Assembly (NCBI GenBank): GCA_046539045.1
Contig: JBKHHU010000159.1
Coordinates: 1 to 8,125 of the forward strand
DNA length: 8,125 nucleotides
Direction of reading: 5' to 3'
Source of the DNA: JBKHHU01 sp046539045
Lineage (GTDB): Bacteria; Planctomycetota; Phycisphaerae; SM23-33
Every line of letters starts with the position of its first letter. The first letter of the stretch is position 1. Below, in pieces: positions 1-6,387 of this stretch. A model generated the notes under the pieces. It ran no database searches. It was not told the origin of the DNA and saw nothing but the letters and a program-made list of their open reading frames with translations. The position numbers and the translations under genes were made by a program.

Positions 1-11
1 AGAGTGACAGG

Positions 12-37
12 GTTGGCGGGTCTCCTGACCCGCCAAC
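12..37. repeat. perfect 11-bp hairpin, copy 1 (inverted)
   Basis: The arm GTTGGCGGGTC (12-22) pairs without mismatch with GACCCGCCAAC (27-37) around a TCCT loop (23-26). Read on the minus strand, the loop is AGGA and the core is TCAGGAGA, the same as copy 2 at 73-98. It is therefore the opposite-orientation copy of the same element. Confidence 0.85.
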
Positions 38-72
38 GGGACAGGATCGTCCGCAACATGCGTCTTTTGATA

Positions 73-98
73 CGTGGTGGGTCAGGAGACCCACCACG
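73..98. repeat. perfect 11-bp hairpin, copy 2
   Basis: The arm CGTGGTGGGTC (73-83) pairs perfectly with GACCCACCACG (88-98) around an AGGA loop (84-87). Compared with the reverse complement of copy 1, three arm positions differ and each difference is matched on the other arm, so all pairs are kept. Confidence 0.85.
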
Positions 99-108
99 CG
101 GAAACCTG

Positions 109-140
109 CCTGCCGAAGGCAGGAGAGCCACCACGTGGTG
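109..140. repeat. degenerate third repeat copy with short hairpin and palindrome
   Basis: CCTGCC (109-114) pairs with GGCAGG (118-123) around GAA, and CACCACGTGGTG (129-140) is a perfect 12-bp palindrome. Positions 120-138 repeat 83-101 with two mismatches, so this looks like a diverged copy of the right half of copy 2. The left half of that copy is replaced by the GAA-loop hairpin. Confidence 0.6.
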
Positions 141-155
141 CCATTCGCCTGCTGC

Positions 156-1184
156 TCACGCTTCCTGCGTTTGCGTATTTTCGGCACGGGTTCGCAACTG
201 CGGCAGCTTTTCACGGACTTCCTGGGCCATTCGCGTATTGGGATACTCGGCAACAATTTCCTCGCCGGTCCGCAGTGCCTCGCTCCACTGTTCCTCGGTC
301 ACTCGCAGGGCGAACTCCACACCGAGGTTGTGCAGCTTGGCACGGAACACGTCGCGGGCGGATTCTTCCAACGCAGCCGCTTCCTGCGGGGTCAGGTACG
401 TATCCAGTTGTCGCAACAACTCGATGCTGCTGTCCACGTCGTTCCTGCGGACGGCCTCGGAATACGCCTGCAGCAGTTTGCGCTTGTGATTGATGCGTGC
501 CTCGCGGATGCGGTCGGAGAGATTCTGGATCTTGTCGTTCTCGGGGAACAGTTCCTGCAGTCGGCTGGTTTCGCGGATGGCGCGCGTCCACTTCTTCTGC
601 TCGATGTGATTCTCCACGCGCCGGCAGGCGGCATCGATTTTCTCGTCGATCGTCGCCTTCCGCGACTCCTGCAACTGCTCGCGAAGCCGCGCCGCTTCGT
701 CCGCATAGCCCAGGCGCTTCTCAAGATTGTCGATAATCTGCTCGGCCGACTGGTAGTCCTGGCGCATCGCGTTTTCATTGACTCGTTCGCGGATGGCGTC
801 GAGTTCCTGATCCCGATAGATGAGACTCTTGGCCTGGTCGGACAACGGAGCCAGATCAGCCAACAGCCGGTTGGACTCGGCGATGTTCTCCATGACCGAT
901 TCGACCCGTTTCAGACGGGCAGAGGTATCATGCACGGCCCGATCGTTGGACGCGACCGCGACAACCACACCATAGGCGACCAGCGCCCAGCAGGCCGTCA
1001 GGATCATCCCCACAACCAGAACAATGTGCGGCAGGAGAATCGTCCATTTCCTGGTATCCATGAACGCCGCCGTGGCGAAGATGGCCGTGGCGACGATGCC
1101 CAGCCCGACCAGCACGAGAGTGATCACAAGACTCGTCTTAGCGACCTTGGTGAGCCATCGGTTACGGGTAATTGGGTCAGCCAT
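156..1184 (-). CDS. two-transmembrane protein with TPR-like helical tail
   Basis: The product is 342 residues long and its function is unknown. After a short basic N-terminus it has two hydrophobic helices at about residues 17-41 and 49-78, then a long charged, all-helical region to the end. Parts of that region resemble degenerate tetratricopeptide helix pairs, for example about 185-215 (KKWTRAIRETSRLQELFP) and about 285-318 (EEQWSEALRTGEEIVAEYP). The stretch about 82-135 could form a coiled coil. The likely layout is a membrane anchor with a cytoplasmic scaffold arm. The frame stays open upstream to a start at 1274, but ATG 1184 is preferred: AAGGAGGC lies 4 nt upstream, and the longer start would fall inside the promoter. 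The gene has its own promoter (1246-1274), so it is probably transcribed apart from the hydrolase upstream. No catalytic motif is visible. The TPR assignment is an inference from pattern. Confidence 0.85.
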   Translation of the reverse strand: MADPITRNRWLTKVAKTSLVITLVLVGLGIVATAIFATAAFMDTRKWTILLPHIVLVVGMILTACWALVAYGVVVAVASNDRAVHDTSARLKRVESVMENIAESNRLLADLAPLSDQAKSLIYRDQELDAIRERVNENAMRQDYQSAEQIIDNLEKRLGYADEAARLREQLQESRKATIDEKIDAACRRVENHIEQKKWTRAIRETSRLQELFPENDKIQNLSDRIREARINHKRKLLQAYSEAVRRNDVDSSIELLRQLDTYLTPQEAAALEESARDVFRAKLHNLGVEFALRVTEEQWSEALRTGEEIVAEYPNTRMAQEVREKLPQLRTRAENTQTQEA

Positions 1185-1188
1185 AGCC

Positions 1189-1196
1189 GCCTCCTT
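1189..1196 (-). promoter_or_regulatory. strong Shine-Dalgarno fixing the start at 1184
   Basis: The minus strand reads AAGGAGGC here, 4 nt before ATG 1182-1184. This near-perfect site decides the start against the upstream in-frame codon at 1274. Confidence 0.85.
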
Positions 1197-1245
1197 CCGT
1201 GGACAGGAGATATGAGACCGGACCAATGCCCGATCTTTCCATCTA

Positions 1246-1274
1246 AGTCTATTTCCAGCCAAAGGATTTGTCAA
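1246..1274 (-). promoter_or_regulatory. sigma70-like promoter of the TPR-like membrane gene
   Basis: On the minus strand a perfect -35 box TTGACA (1269-1274) is followed by a 17-nt spacer and a -10 box TAGACT (1246-1251, 4 of 6 consensus bases). Transcription would start near 1239, giving a leader of about 55 nt before ATG 1184. The match to the bacterial housekeeping consensus is direct; activity is inferred. Confidence 0.7.
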
Positions 1275-1326
1275 ATACGCCGCGGATGTATCTGTGAATG
1301 CTTATTTCCGCGTCGTCCGATGCGCT

Positions 1327-1346
1327 GCAGCCAGATCCGTGGCTGC
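1327..1346. terminator. 7-bp intergenic hairpin, possible terminator
   Basis: GCAGCCA (1327-1333) pairs perfectly with TGGCTGC (1340-1346) around a 6-nt loop. It lies between the hydrolase stop and the next promoter. No T-run follows on either strand, so an intrinsic terminator is only a possibility; it could also protect the 3' end of the hydrolase mRNA. Confidence 0.35.
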
Positions 1347-1381
1347 TTATCCGACGGTGTCGGGCAGACAATACCAGTCGC

Positions 1382-1416
1382 GACGGTTCGGACCGGCTGA
1401 GGTGGTCCGGTCCGTC
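1382..1416 (-). terminator. hairpin overlapping the hydrolase stop codon
   Basis: Two paired blocks form one stem: GACGG (1382-1386) with CCGTC (1412-1416), and CGGACC (1389-1394) with GGTCCG (1404-1409). They are separated by a 2x2 internal loop, and the apical loop is 9 nt. The outer arm overlaps the TGA stop at 1415-1417. The minus strand just beyond the hairpin lacks a clear T-tract, so it may be a weak or factor-assisted terminator for the upstream unit. Confidence 0.45.
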
Positions 1417-2125
1417 ACCGTTTGTACCCGCCGATGGGCGACAGGCCCGGCTGCCAGCCGAACCGCTTGCCGTGCTCGGCAAGCAGCTTGATCGTCGCAT
1501 CCGGGTCGGCTGGGTCTTCGCGCTTCTGCAGAAGCATCCATTTCATCATCACACCCAGCTCGTTACTGCCCCGACTCTTCCACGGCTCGAAACAGTTGTG
1601 CTTGCCGTCTTCGATGTGCCGGTACACCGCGTCGGCCTTGGCGATCTCTTCCAGCTTCGGCAACTCCTTTTTCACCAGCGGCTGCCTGCCGATGTTTTTC
1701 AAGGCTCCCACGGCCAGGTCACTTCGGCTGGCCGGCACGTTTCGGTCCTTCCCACCGTGCATGATGTAGATCGGCATGTCCTTCAGAAGTTTCGTGCCGG
1801 GCGACTGACTGGCGCCGAACCAGCCGGACACCGGACCAATGGCTGCATAGAAATCCTTGCCCAGCGCGCCCTGCACCCAACTGCCGCCACCGCCCATCGA
1901 CACGCCGGTCAGGTAAATCCGCTTCGGATCGACGCGGTACTCCGAGGCCACCTGCTTTACGATCTCCAGCAGATACGCGCCCGAGTGCGGGTAGTTCCAG
2001 TCCAGCAGCTGGTTGGTCAGGCTCCGCGGATACACGCTGATCACCCCCGCCTGCACCAAGCCGCCTTTGTAGTAGTTGACGATCTGGTCGGGGCTCCCAC
2101 CGGGCCCGCCGTGCAGCACCACCAT
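1415..2125 (-). CDS. alpha/beta hydrolase (esterase/peptidase-like), probably N-terminally truncated
   Basis: The product of 236 residues is a serine hydrolase of the prolyl oligopeptidase / dienelactone hydrolase / PHB-depolymerase-like type. Visible motifs are the oxyanion strand VVLHGGPGG (2-10), the nucleophile elbow GVSMGG with Ser76, Asp127 in HGGKD, and His176 in DGKHN, so the catalytic core is complete. The substrate cannot be told. The protein starts directly at the strand carrying the HGG motif, with no signal peptide and no earlier strands, which is abnormal for this group. The in-frame codons before the ATG read AEAWPL, a typical continuation of the family, before a stop at 2150-2152. 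This suggests that the 5' part was lost. The ATG lies 13 nt after the protease stop with a weak GAGG overlapping that stop, so translation by coupling is conceivable. It could be a working cytoplasmic enzyme or a gene remnant. Confidence 0.75.
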   Translation of the reverse strand: MVVLHGGPGGSPDQIVNYYKGGLVQAGVISVYPRSLTNQLLDWNYPHSGAYLLEIVKQVASEYRVDPKRIYLTGVSMGGGGSWVQGALGKDFYAAIGPVSGWFGASQSPGTKLLKDMPIYIMHGGKDRNVPASRSDLAVGALKNIGRQPLVKKELPKLEEIAKADAVYRHIEDGKHNCFEPWKSRGSNELGVMMKWMLLQKREDPADPDATIKLLAEHGKRFGWQPGLSPIGGYKR

Positions 2126-2138
2126 CAGCGGCCAGGCC

Positions 2139-3611
2139 TCAGCGGGTGGTCATTTTCTTCACGCGGTAGGTTTTCGTCGAACCATCCCGCCGGGCGACGG
2201 TGATGCTGACCTGCTCGCCGGAGCGGGCCAGCAGGCGGCTGAGCTCCTCGAGGGTCTGGACGCTTCTGCCGTTCAGCTGCGTGATGACCGTCCCCGGGCG
2301 GACGCCTTTGTCCACGGCAGGGGAGTTCGGGGCGATCCGCATGACGACCATCCCGCGGACCTCCGAGGAGTATCCCAGCGTCTGGCGGAGGCGGCGGGTC
2401 AGCGGGGCAATTTCCATTCCAAGTTCCCTGCCCGGTCCGCTCATACCGGAGGAGCCGAACGACTGGAACGCGCGGTTCATGTTCTGCGGTTGGTCGGCGA
2501 TCGTCACATCGACCCGCTGCTTGCGCCGGTGCCGCCAGACGGTGAAGGGGTAGGTTTCGCCCGAGCGAAGCTCTGCCACGCGGTTGCGCAGATCGTTGAC
2601 GCTGAGAATGCGGTCGTCATTGACCGAGAGGATGACGTCGCCGGGCTCGAGTCCCGCTTCGGCAGCAGGCCCTTCCGGGGCCACCCCCGAGATCAGCACC
2701 CCGTTGGGATCCGGCAGGCCCATCTTCCGGGCCAGCGGATGATCCAGATCGGAGATCTTCACGCCCAGGTAGCCGCGGGTGACTTCGCCCCTGGCGATCA
2801 GTTGCTCCATGATGTGCGAGGCCATGTTGGACGGGATCGCCAGGCCGAGCCCTTCGTTCACACCGGATCGGCTGACGATGGCGGTGTTGATCCCGATCAC
2901 TTCACCCCGCATGTTCACCAGCGGGCCGCCGGAATTCCCGTGGTTGATCGCGGCGTCGGTCTGCAGGAATTCCTGGTAGCGTCCGGGCCGACCGCTCGTG
3001 CGACCGGTCGCGGAGATGATGCCCATGGTCACCGTCTGGGGCAGCCCTTCGGGTGAACCGATCGCCAGCACCTGGTCGCCGACGTTGATCTCGTCGCTGT
3101 CGCCGACCGGGGCCTGCACCAGACGCTCGGAAGGGATCTTCAGGACGGCAAGATCGGTAGCCGGGTCGCTGCGGACCCACTGGGCAAAGAAGCTGCGGCG
3201 GTCGTGCAGGATGACCTCGACTTCCGTGGCGTCACCGATGACATGGTGGTTGGTCAGCACGTACCCGTTTCCGGCATCAACGATGACCCCGCTGCCGAGT
3301 CCGCGGGAGTAGTACATGCGTCCATTGCCGCTGAACGAGTCGAGTCGCTCGTCCCGGGCTTCCCTGGCGATTTCCTTGACGACACGCACCTCCACAACGG
3401 CGGGCTTTACCGCGCGGGCAACTTCCTGAAACAGCACGGAGTTGCGGTCGTACTCGCTGAGCTGGACCAGGTGCTCGCGCACGGCCCGGGCTCGCCCGGA
3501 CTCGGCCGCGTAGAACAGGCGATTCAGCAACGCCGGACCATCCAGGATGAGATAGCCCAGGACGGCCAGGGCGAGGATCAGTGGAATCCAGATTCTGGTG
3601 TGATGCTTCAT
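2139..3611 (-). CDS. membrane-anchored HtrA/Do-family serine protease with two PDZ domains
   Basis: This is a trypsin-like protease that degrades or refolds damaged proteins outside the cytoplasm. With the start at 3611 it has 490 residues. An uncleaved-looking hydrophobic anchor lies at about 7-25. The protease domain has the triad His123 (TNHHVIG), Asp153 (DPATDLAVLK) and Ser227 (HGNSGGPLV). PDZ1 runs from about 279 (RGYLGVKI) to 372 and PDZ2 from about 395 to 485 (GMVVMRIAPNSPA). The length and two PDZ domains fit DegP/DegQ, while the anchor recalls DegS. The frame is open to 3677, but ATG 3611 is chosen because GGGAG (3622-3626) sits 10 nt upstream; ATG 3620 would be only 1 nt from that site. 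An 88-nt leader separates it from the YfhO gene, and the hydrolase follows 13 nt after its stop. All catalytic residues are present. Confidence 0.93.
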   Translation of the reverse strand: MKHHTRIWIPLILALAVLGYLILDGPALLNRLFYAAESGRARAVREHLVQLSEYDRNSVLFQEVARAVKPAVVEVRVVKEIAREARDERLDSFSGNGRMYYSRGLGSGVIVDAGNGYVLTNHHVIGDATEVEVILHDRRSFFAQWVRSDPATDLAVLKIPSERLVQAPVGDSDEINVGDQVLAIGSPEGLPQTVTMGIISATGRTSGRPGRYQEFLQTDAAINHGNSGGPLVNMRGEVIGINTAIVSRSGVNEGLGLAIPSNMASHIMEQLIARGEVTRGYLGVKISDLDHPLARKMGLPDPNGVLISGVAPEGPAAEAGLEPGDVILSVNDDRILSVNDLRNRVAELRSGETYPFTVWRHRRKQRVDVTIADQPQNMNRAFQSFGSSGMSGPGRELGMEIAPLTRRLRQTLGYSSEVRGMVVMRIAPNSPAVDKGVRPGTVITQLNGRSVQTLEELSRLLARSGEQVSITVARRDGSTKTYRVKKMTTR

Positions 3612-3621
3612 ATGCTGCATA

Positions 3622-3626
3622 CTCCC
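3622..3626 (-). promoter_or_regulatory. Shine-Dalgarno of the HtrA gene
   Basis: GGGAG on the minus strand lies 10 nt before ATG 3609-3611 and only 1 nt before the in-frame ATG at 3618-3620. The spacing favours the inner start. Confidence 0.55.
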
Positions 3627-3658
3627 GTCGGTTCGGCTTAGCGGCTGGAGGCGGCGCC

Positions 3659-3685
3659 TACCATCCTCTGCCCACATACCATCCT
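3659..3685 (-). repeat. 9-bp direct repeat in the HtrA leader
   Basis: AGGATGGTA (minus strand) occurs twice, at 3677-3685 and 3659-3667, exactly 18 bp apart, in the 88-nt gap between the YfhO and HtrA genes. Such spacing could suit a regulator binding one face of the helix, but no known operator is recognised and chance is possible. I see no convincing -35/-10 pair in this gap. Confidence 0.4.
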
Positions 3686-3699
3686 ACCACAGAATAATG

Positions 3700-6384
3700 C
3701 TACGGTTCGCGCGATCTTCTCCGGCGGAGAAGGGCCGTCCCCACGACGACGATCAGCAGGTAGGCAGCGATCGCGGGAATCGTCAGCGTCAGCAGGTGAC
3801 GCGGGTTTCCCGTTTCCGGTATGGACACGTCGGGGCGGACCAGGTCGGTGATGGTTTCCGGCTGCCACTTGAGTTTCTCGATGTATTCGTTGTCGACCCG
3901 GCGATCCGGCAGGTGGGCGAAGGAATCGAACAGCCGGTTCTCGAAGATCACCACGTCCGGTTCGGCGGGGTCCTGTGCGGGCAGAACCGCCAGCTTGCGA
4001 TAGATGGGCCGGCCGGGCTCCAGGTCCGCGGGGATCCTCTGCTGTGGCAGGAGAACCGGCGTCTCGACTTCCGCCGGCTTGATGGTGATGTTCCGCACGA
4101 GGATCGGCCGCTCGCCGATGGTGAACAGGTGCAGATATCCGCCGGTGGCGCGGTCGCTGCCGGTAACCGTGCACTCGAAATGGCGCCATTCCGGGGCGAT
4201 CTGCTCGGCCGGGATGTAGAAGGTGAAGCCTTTCCGGGGGACTTCCACGGCAAGGAAACTCGCTGCCCCTCCGTCCGGGCCTTTGGCGTCCAGCCGGATG
4301 CGGTAGGGGCCCTCGCCGGACAGGGGCAGGGGCAAGCGGACCGAAGAAGGCCGCCAGATCGCCGGGGCACGCAGGCGGAATGTCGTTCCGCCCGATTTGT
4401 TGACGTTCGCTTCGGCGCGGGTGAGCTTCGGCTCGCCCAGTGTCAGCGGACCGGTGGATCTCTGTTCGCCGGTTCCCGTCGCTTCCGGCAGGGCGACGAT
4501 CTCTACCAGGCGCGATCGGTCGCCTTCCGGAACGATCAGGAAGCGAACCCCAGCCATCGACAGCAGATGATTGGTCCGCACCAGCCGCCGGGTATCGGTG
4601 TTCGTGCCGAAAATTCGGAACCCGTACAGTTGCGCCAGGTCCGGGTTCAGAAACGGGCCGTAGCTGTTGATCGTGCGGAAACCCATGGCCTGAGCTGTCT
4701 TTGGGCGCAGGAATTCCGACGCCCGCACCGAATAGCTCGGGCCCATCCCCCAGATGCGCCGGCGTTCGGTATCCTGATAACGGCGTTGGAGGTAGTCTGC
4801 TGCCAATGACTCGTCGGGGTCCTGCAGGCCGGGGTCGCCGTAGGGGGAATCTACGAAGGCCGAAACCGTCAAAAGATCCACCGCCAAGAGCGCCACCAGA
4901 ATCCAGCTGCCCCGCCCGGATCGCGAAACCCAACGCCACGCAACAACAGCGGTGATCAACAGAAGCAGGATCGGGATCAGGATGCTCCATGCCATGGAGC
5001 CCCACGTGATCCGGCTCATCGCATCGATCCGGAAAAACAGCGGCAGGGGCAGCAGGATATGCAGGGCGACCACTCCCAGGGCGATCAGCATCACCACCGG
5101 CAGAATCCGTGTCGAGCCAAGCCGGATCCAGAACGTGAGCTTTCTGGTAAGCTCGTCTTTGGTGAAACGTTGCGATAGCAGGTGAATGCCGATCGCTGCG
5201 AGCGTCACCAGCGCGAAGTCCATCGCCAGCAGCATCCGCGCCGGGCAGCGGACCACGCCCAGCACCGGTATCATGTGGACCAGGCGATACGTCGGCAGGT
5301 AGTACCCCAGCATCCAGACGCCCGCAACGGCGGCAAGAAATGTCCAGGTCCGCACGAGCCTGTGCATCTCCAGCGTCTGCAGCTGTTCCGGCGCAAGTCC
5401 GGATTCCGAACACGCTCGCCGTTCGCTTGCCAGCCGCTTCCGGCGGAACATTACCAGCACGGTAGCCCCGGCCAGGATGAGCGTGATCAGCCCGACATAG
5501 CCCAGCATCTCGCACAAGTGCCACGGCCCCCAGTACGTCTGCGGGTACAACAGGTTCGGCGTGCGGGTGCCGAAGACCATCGGGAACACCGACAGCACCC
5601 ACGCCGAGGGGAAGAAACTGTTCTCGCCGAACATCGCGTAGCCGATCCGCTGCCGCGTGACGCTCTGCATAAGAGACCACGTGGCCATGATCTGGGGTGA
5701 CATAGCCGCGGCTGCCAGCGCCATCGCGCCCCCGGCAGTACCGAGACTCGGAAGAACCGGGCGGCCGCGAAGGAGGAAGTACCCGCCGAAGATCAGTCCC
5801 ATCAGGATCGCCGTCGGCCAGTGACCGGCAGCAAGAGCGAGAAACGTCGCCGGGCACAGTACCGCAAACGCCTGCAGCCACTTGCGCTGCCGGAAGGTCT
5901 CGACGCTCCACAACCACCATGGCAAAAACGCCGCGGCGCTGATCATCGACAGGTGCACGCGGTGCCCGATGAAGAATCCGCTGAACATCACCCCGATTGC
6001 CCCGAACGCGCAGGCGGCCGGCACGAGGCCAATCCGTCGCATGTACGCCCATGTCCCGAAACCCGCTATCCAGAACGCGATGAAGATGTTCAGCCGGTAG
6101 GCGATCTTCGCATCCGTCACGCCGAACAGCAACGTCGGCGGGTACATCAGGGCGCTCTGCGGGTCCCCCATCAGCGGCAATCCCCCGGCCTCTCGGGAGT
6201 TATGGCCGGGCCACCGTCCGGCTTGCAGATCCTCGCCGACCATCTTCCGCAGCGGGTAGTAGTAGATCAGGTCGTCCTCCCCGGCCGAGACGGGGCTCAA
6301 CCAGACCGCCGGGAGCATCAGCAGGGGCGCGATGAGGATCAACGTCGCGATCAGCAGGTTCTGTCGGTTCAGCTTCCGAGCCAA
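3700..6384 (-). CDS. YfhO-family membrane protein (GT-C glycosyltransferase-like)
   Basis: The product has 894 residues. YfhO-family proteins are polytopic GT-C-fold membrane proteins thought to move sugars from lipid carriers onto envelope glycopolymers. Evidence: an N-terminal membrane helix (about 10-32) is followed by an acidic loop GEDDLIYYYPLR with Glu36/Asp37/Asp38, the usual GT-C catalytic-acid place, and then GGLPLMGDPQSALMYPP (67-83). Many hydrophobic helices extend to about 510, including the RCPARMLLAMDFAL segment near 379-392. A soluble region of about 345 residues follows, ending in a last membrane helix (about 864-884) and a basic tail RRRRSREP. Residues about 668-772 look like a beta-sandwich carbohydrate-binding module, and VIFENRLFDSF (812-822) resembles the family's late conserved motif. 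The start is TTG at 6382-6384, placed by GGAAGGA 6 nt upstream; the first internal Met is at residue 23, inside the first helix. The acceptor and donor are unknown. Confidence 0.87.
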   Translation of the reverse strand: MARKLNRQNLLIATLILIAPLLMLPAVWLSPVSAGEDDLIYYYPLRKMVGEDLQAGRWPGHNSREAGGLPLMGDPQSALMYPPTLLFGVTDAKIAYRLNIFIAFWIAGFGTWAYMRRIGLVPAACAFGAIGVMFSGFFIGHRVHLSMISAAAFLPWWLWSVETFRQRKWLQAFAVLCPATFLALAAGHWPTAILMGLIFGGYFLLRGRPVLPSLGTAGGAMALAAAAMSPQIMATWSLMQSVTRQRIGYAMFGENSFFPSAWVLSVFPMVFGTRTPNLLYPQTYWGPWHLCEMLGYVGLITLILAGATVLVMFRRKRLASERRACSESGLAPEQLQTLEMHRLVRTWTFLAAVAGVWMLGYYLPTYRLVHMIPVLGVVRCPARMLLAMDFALVTLAAIGIHLLSQRFTKDELTRKLTFWIRLGSTRILPVVMLIALGVVALHILLPLPLFFRIDAMSRITWGSMAWSILIPILLLLITAVVAWRWVSRSGRGSWILVALLAVDLLTVSAFVDSPYGDPGLQDPDESLAADYLQRRYQDTERRRIWGMGPSYSVRASEFLRPKTAQAMGFRTINSYGPFLNPDLAQLYGFRIFGTNTDTRRLVRTNHLLSMAGVRFLIVPEGDRSRLVEIVALPEATGTGEQRSTGPLTLGEPKLTRAEANVNKSGGTTFRLRAPAIWRPSSVRLPLPLSGEGPYRIRLDAKGPDGGAASFLAVEVPRKGFTFYIPAEQIAPEWRHFECTVTGSDRATGGYLHLFTIGERPILVRNITIKPAEVETPVLLPQQRIPADLEPGRPIYRKLAVLPAQDPAEPDVVIFENRLFDSFAHLPDRRVDNEYIEKLKWQPETITDLVRPDVSIPETGNPRHLLTLTIPAIAAYLLIVVVGTALLRRRRSREP
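3716..3732. repeat. 17-bp perfect palindrome at the 3' end of the YfhO gene
   Basis: CTTCTCCG (3716-3723) and CGGAGAAG (3725-3732) are exact inverted repeats around one base. It lies in the codons for the arginine-rich tail of YfhO, 14 nt before the TAG stop. In mRNA it can form a short hairpin that might reduce read-through into the HtrA gene. It has no T-tract and could be a chance product of coding. Confidence 0.4.
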
Positions 6385-6387
6385 TGA

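Larger units (their letters stand above)
12..140. repeat. cluster of palindromic REP-like repeats
   Basis: This gene-free stretch lies just downstream of the stop codon of the minus-strand gene ending at 156. It holds two perfect 11-bp hairpins with 4-nt loops (12-37 and 73-98), a 6-bp hairpin with a GAA loop (109-123) and a 12-bp palindrome (129-140). The core TCAGGAGA is at 82-89 on the plus strand and, inverted, at 21-28. CAGGAGA recurs at 120-126. Positions 83-101 and 120-138 match at 17 of 19 bases. These relationships are read directly from the sequence. Membership of a REP-type intergenic repeat family is inferred. The cluster could also end or protect the 3' end of the neighbouring transcript, although no T-tract follows the hairpins on the minus strand. 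Confidence 0.75.

Noticed and set aside
1..155. CRISPR array at the left edge
   Set aside because: The repeats are inverted hairpins with irregular spacing and variable sequence, without regular unique spacers; they fit palindromic intergenic repeats instead.
135..1400. Long open frame on the plus strand (421 codons)
   Set aside because: It lies opposite the TPR-like membrane gene, runs across that gene's promoter and ribosome site, and its translation shows no coherent domain; it is typical of GC-rich antisense frames.
1185..1414. Small gene in the 230-nt intergenic stretch
   Set aside because: Short frames exist on both strands, but none has a ribosome site with a plausible protein; the space is accounted for by two hairpins and a promoter.
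2076..3056. Plus-strand frame of 326 codons opposite the protease
   Set aside because: The minus strand encodes an intact HtrA protease with a complete triad and two PDZ domains; the plus frame has no recognisable domain.
3612..3677. Upstream extension of the HtrA protein to a start at 3677
   Set aside because: The extra 22 residues are charged and precede the membrane anchor, no ribosome site supports 3677, and GGGAG at 3622-3626 fits the start at 3611.
3638..6052. Open frame of 804 codons on the minus strand in another frame of the YfhO gene
   Set aside because: Its translation is proline- and arginine-rich without membrane helices or motifs, while the overlapping frame gives a clear YfhO protein; it is a shadow frame.
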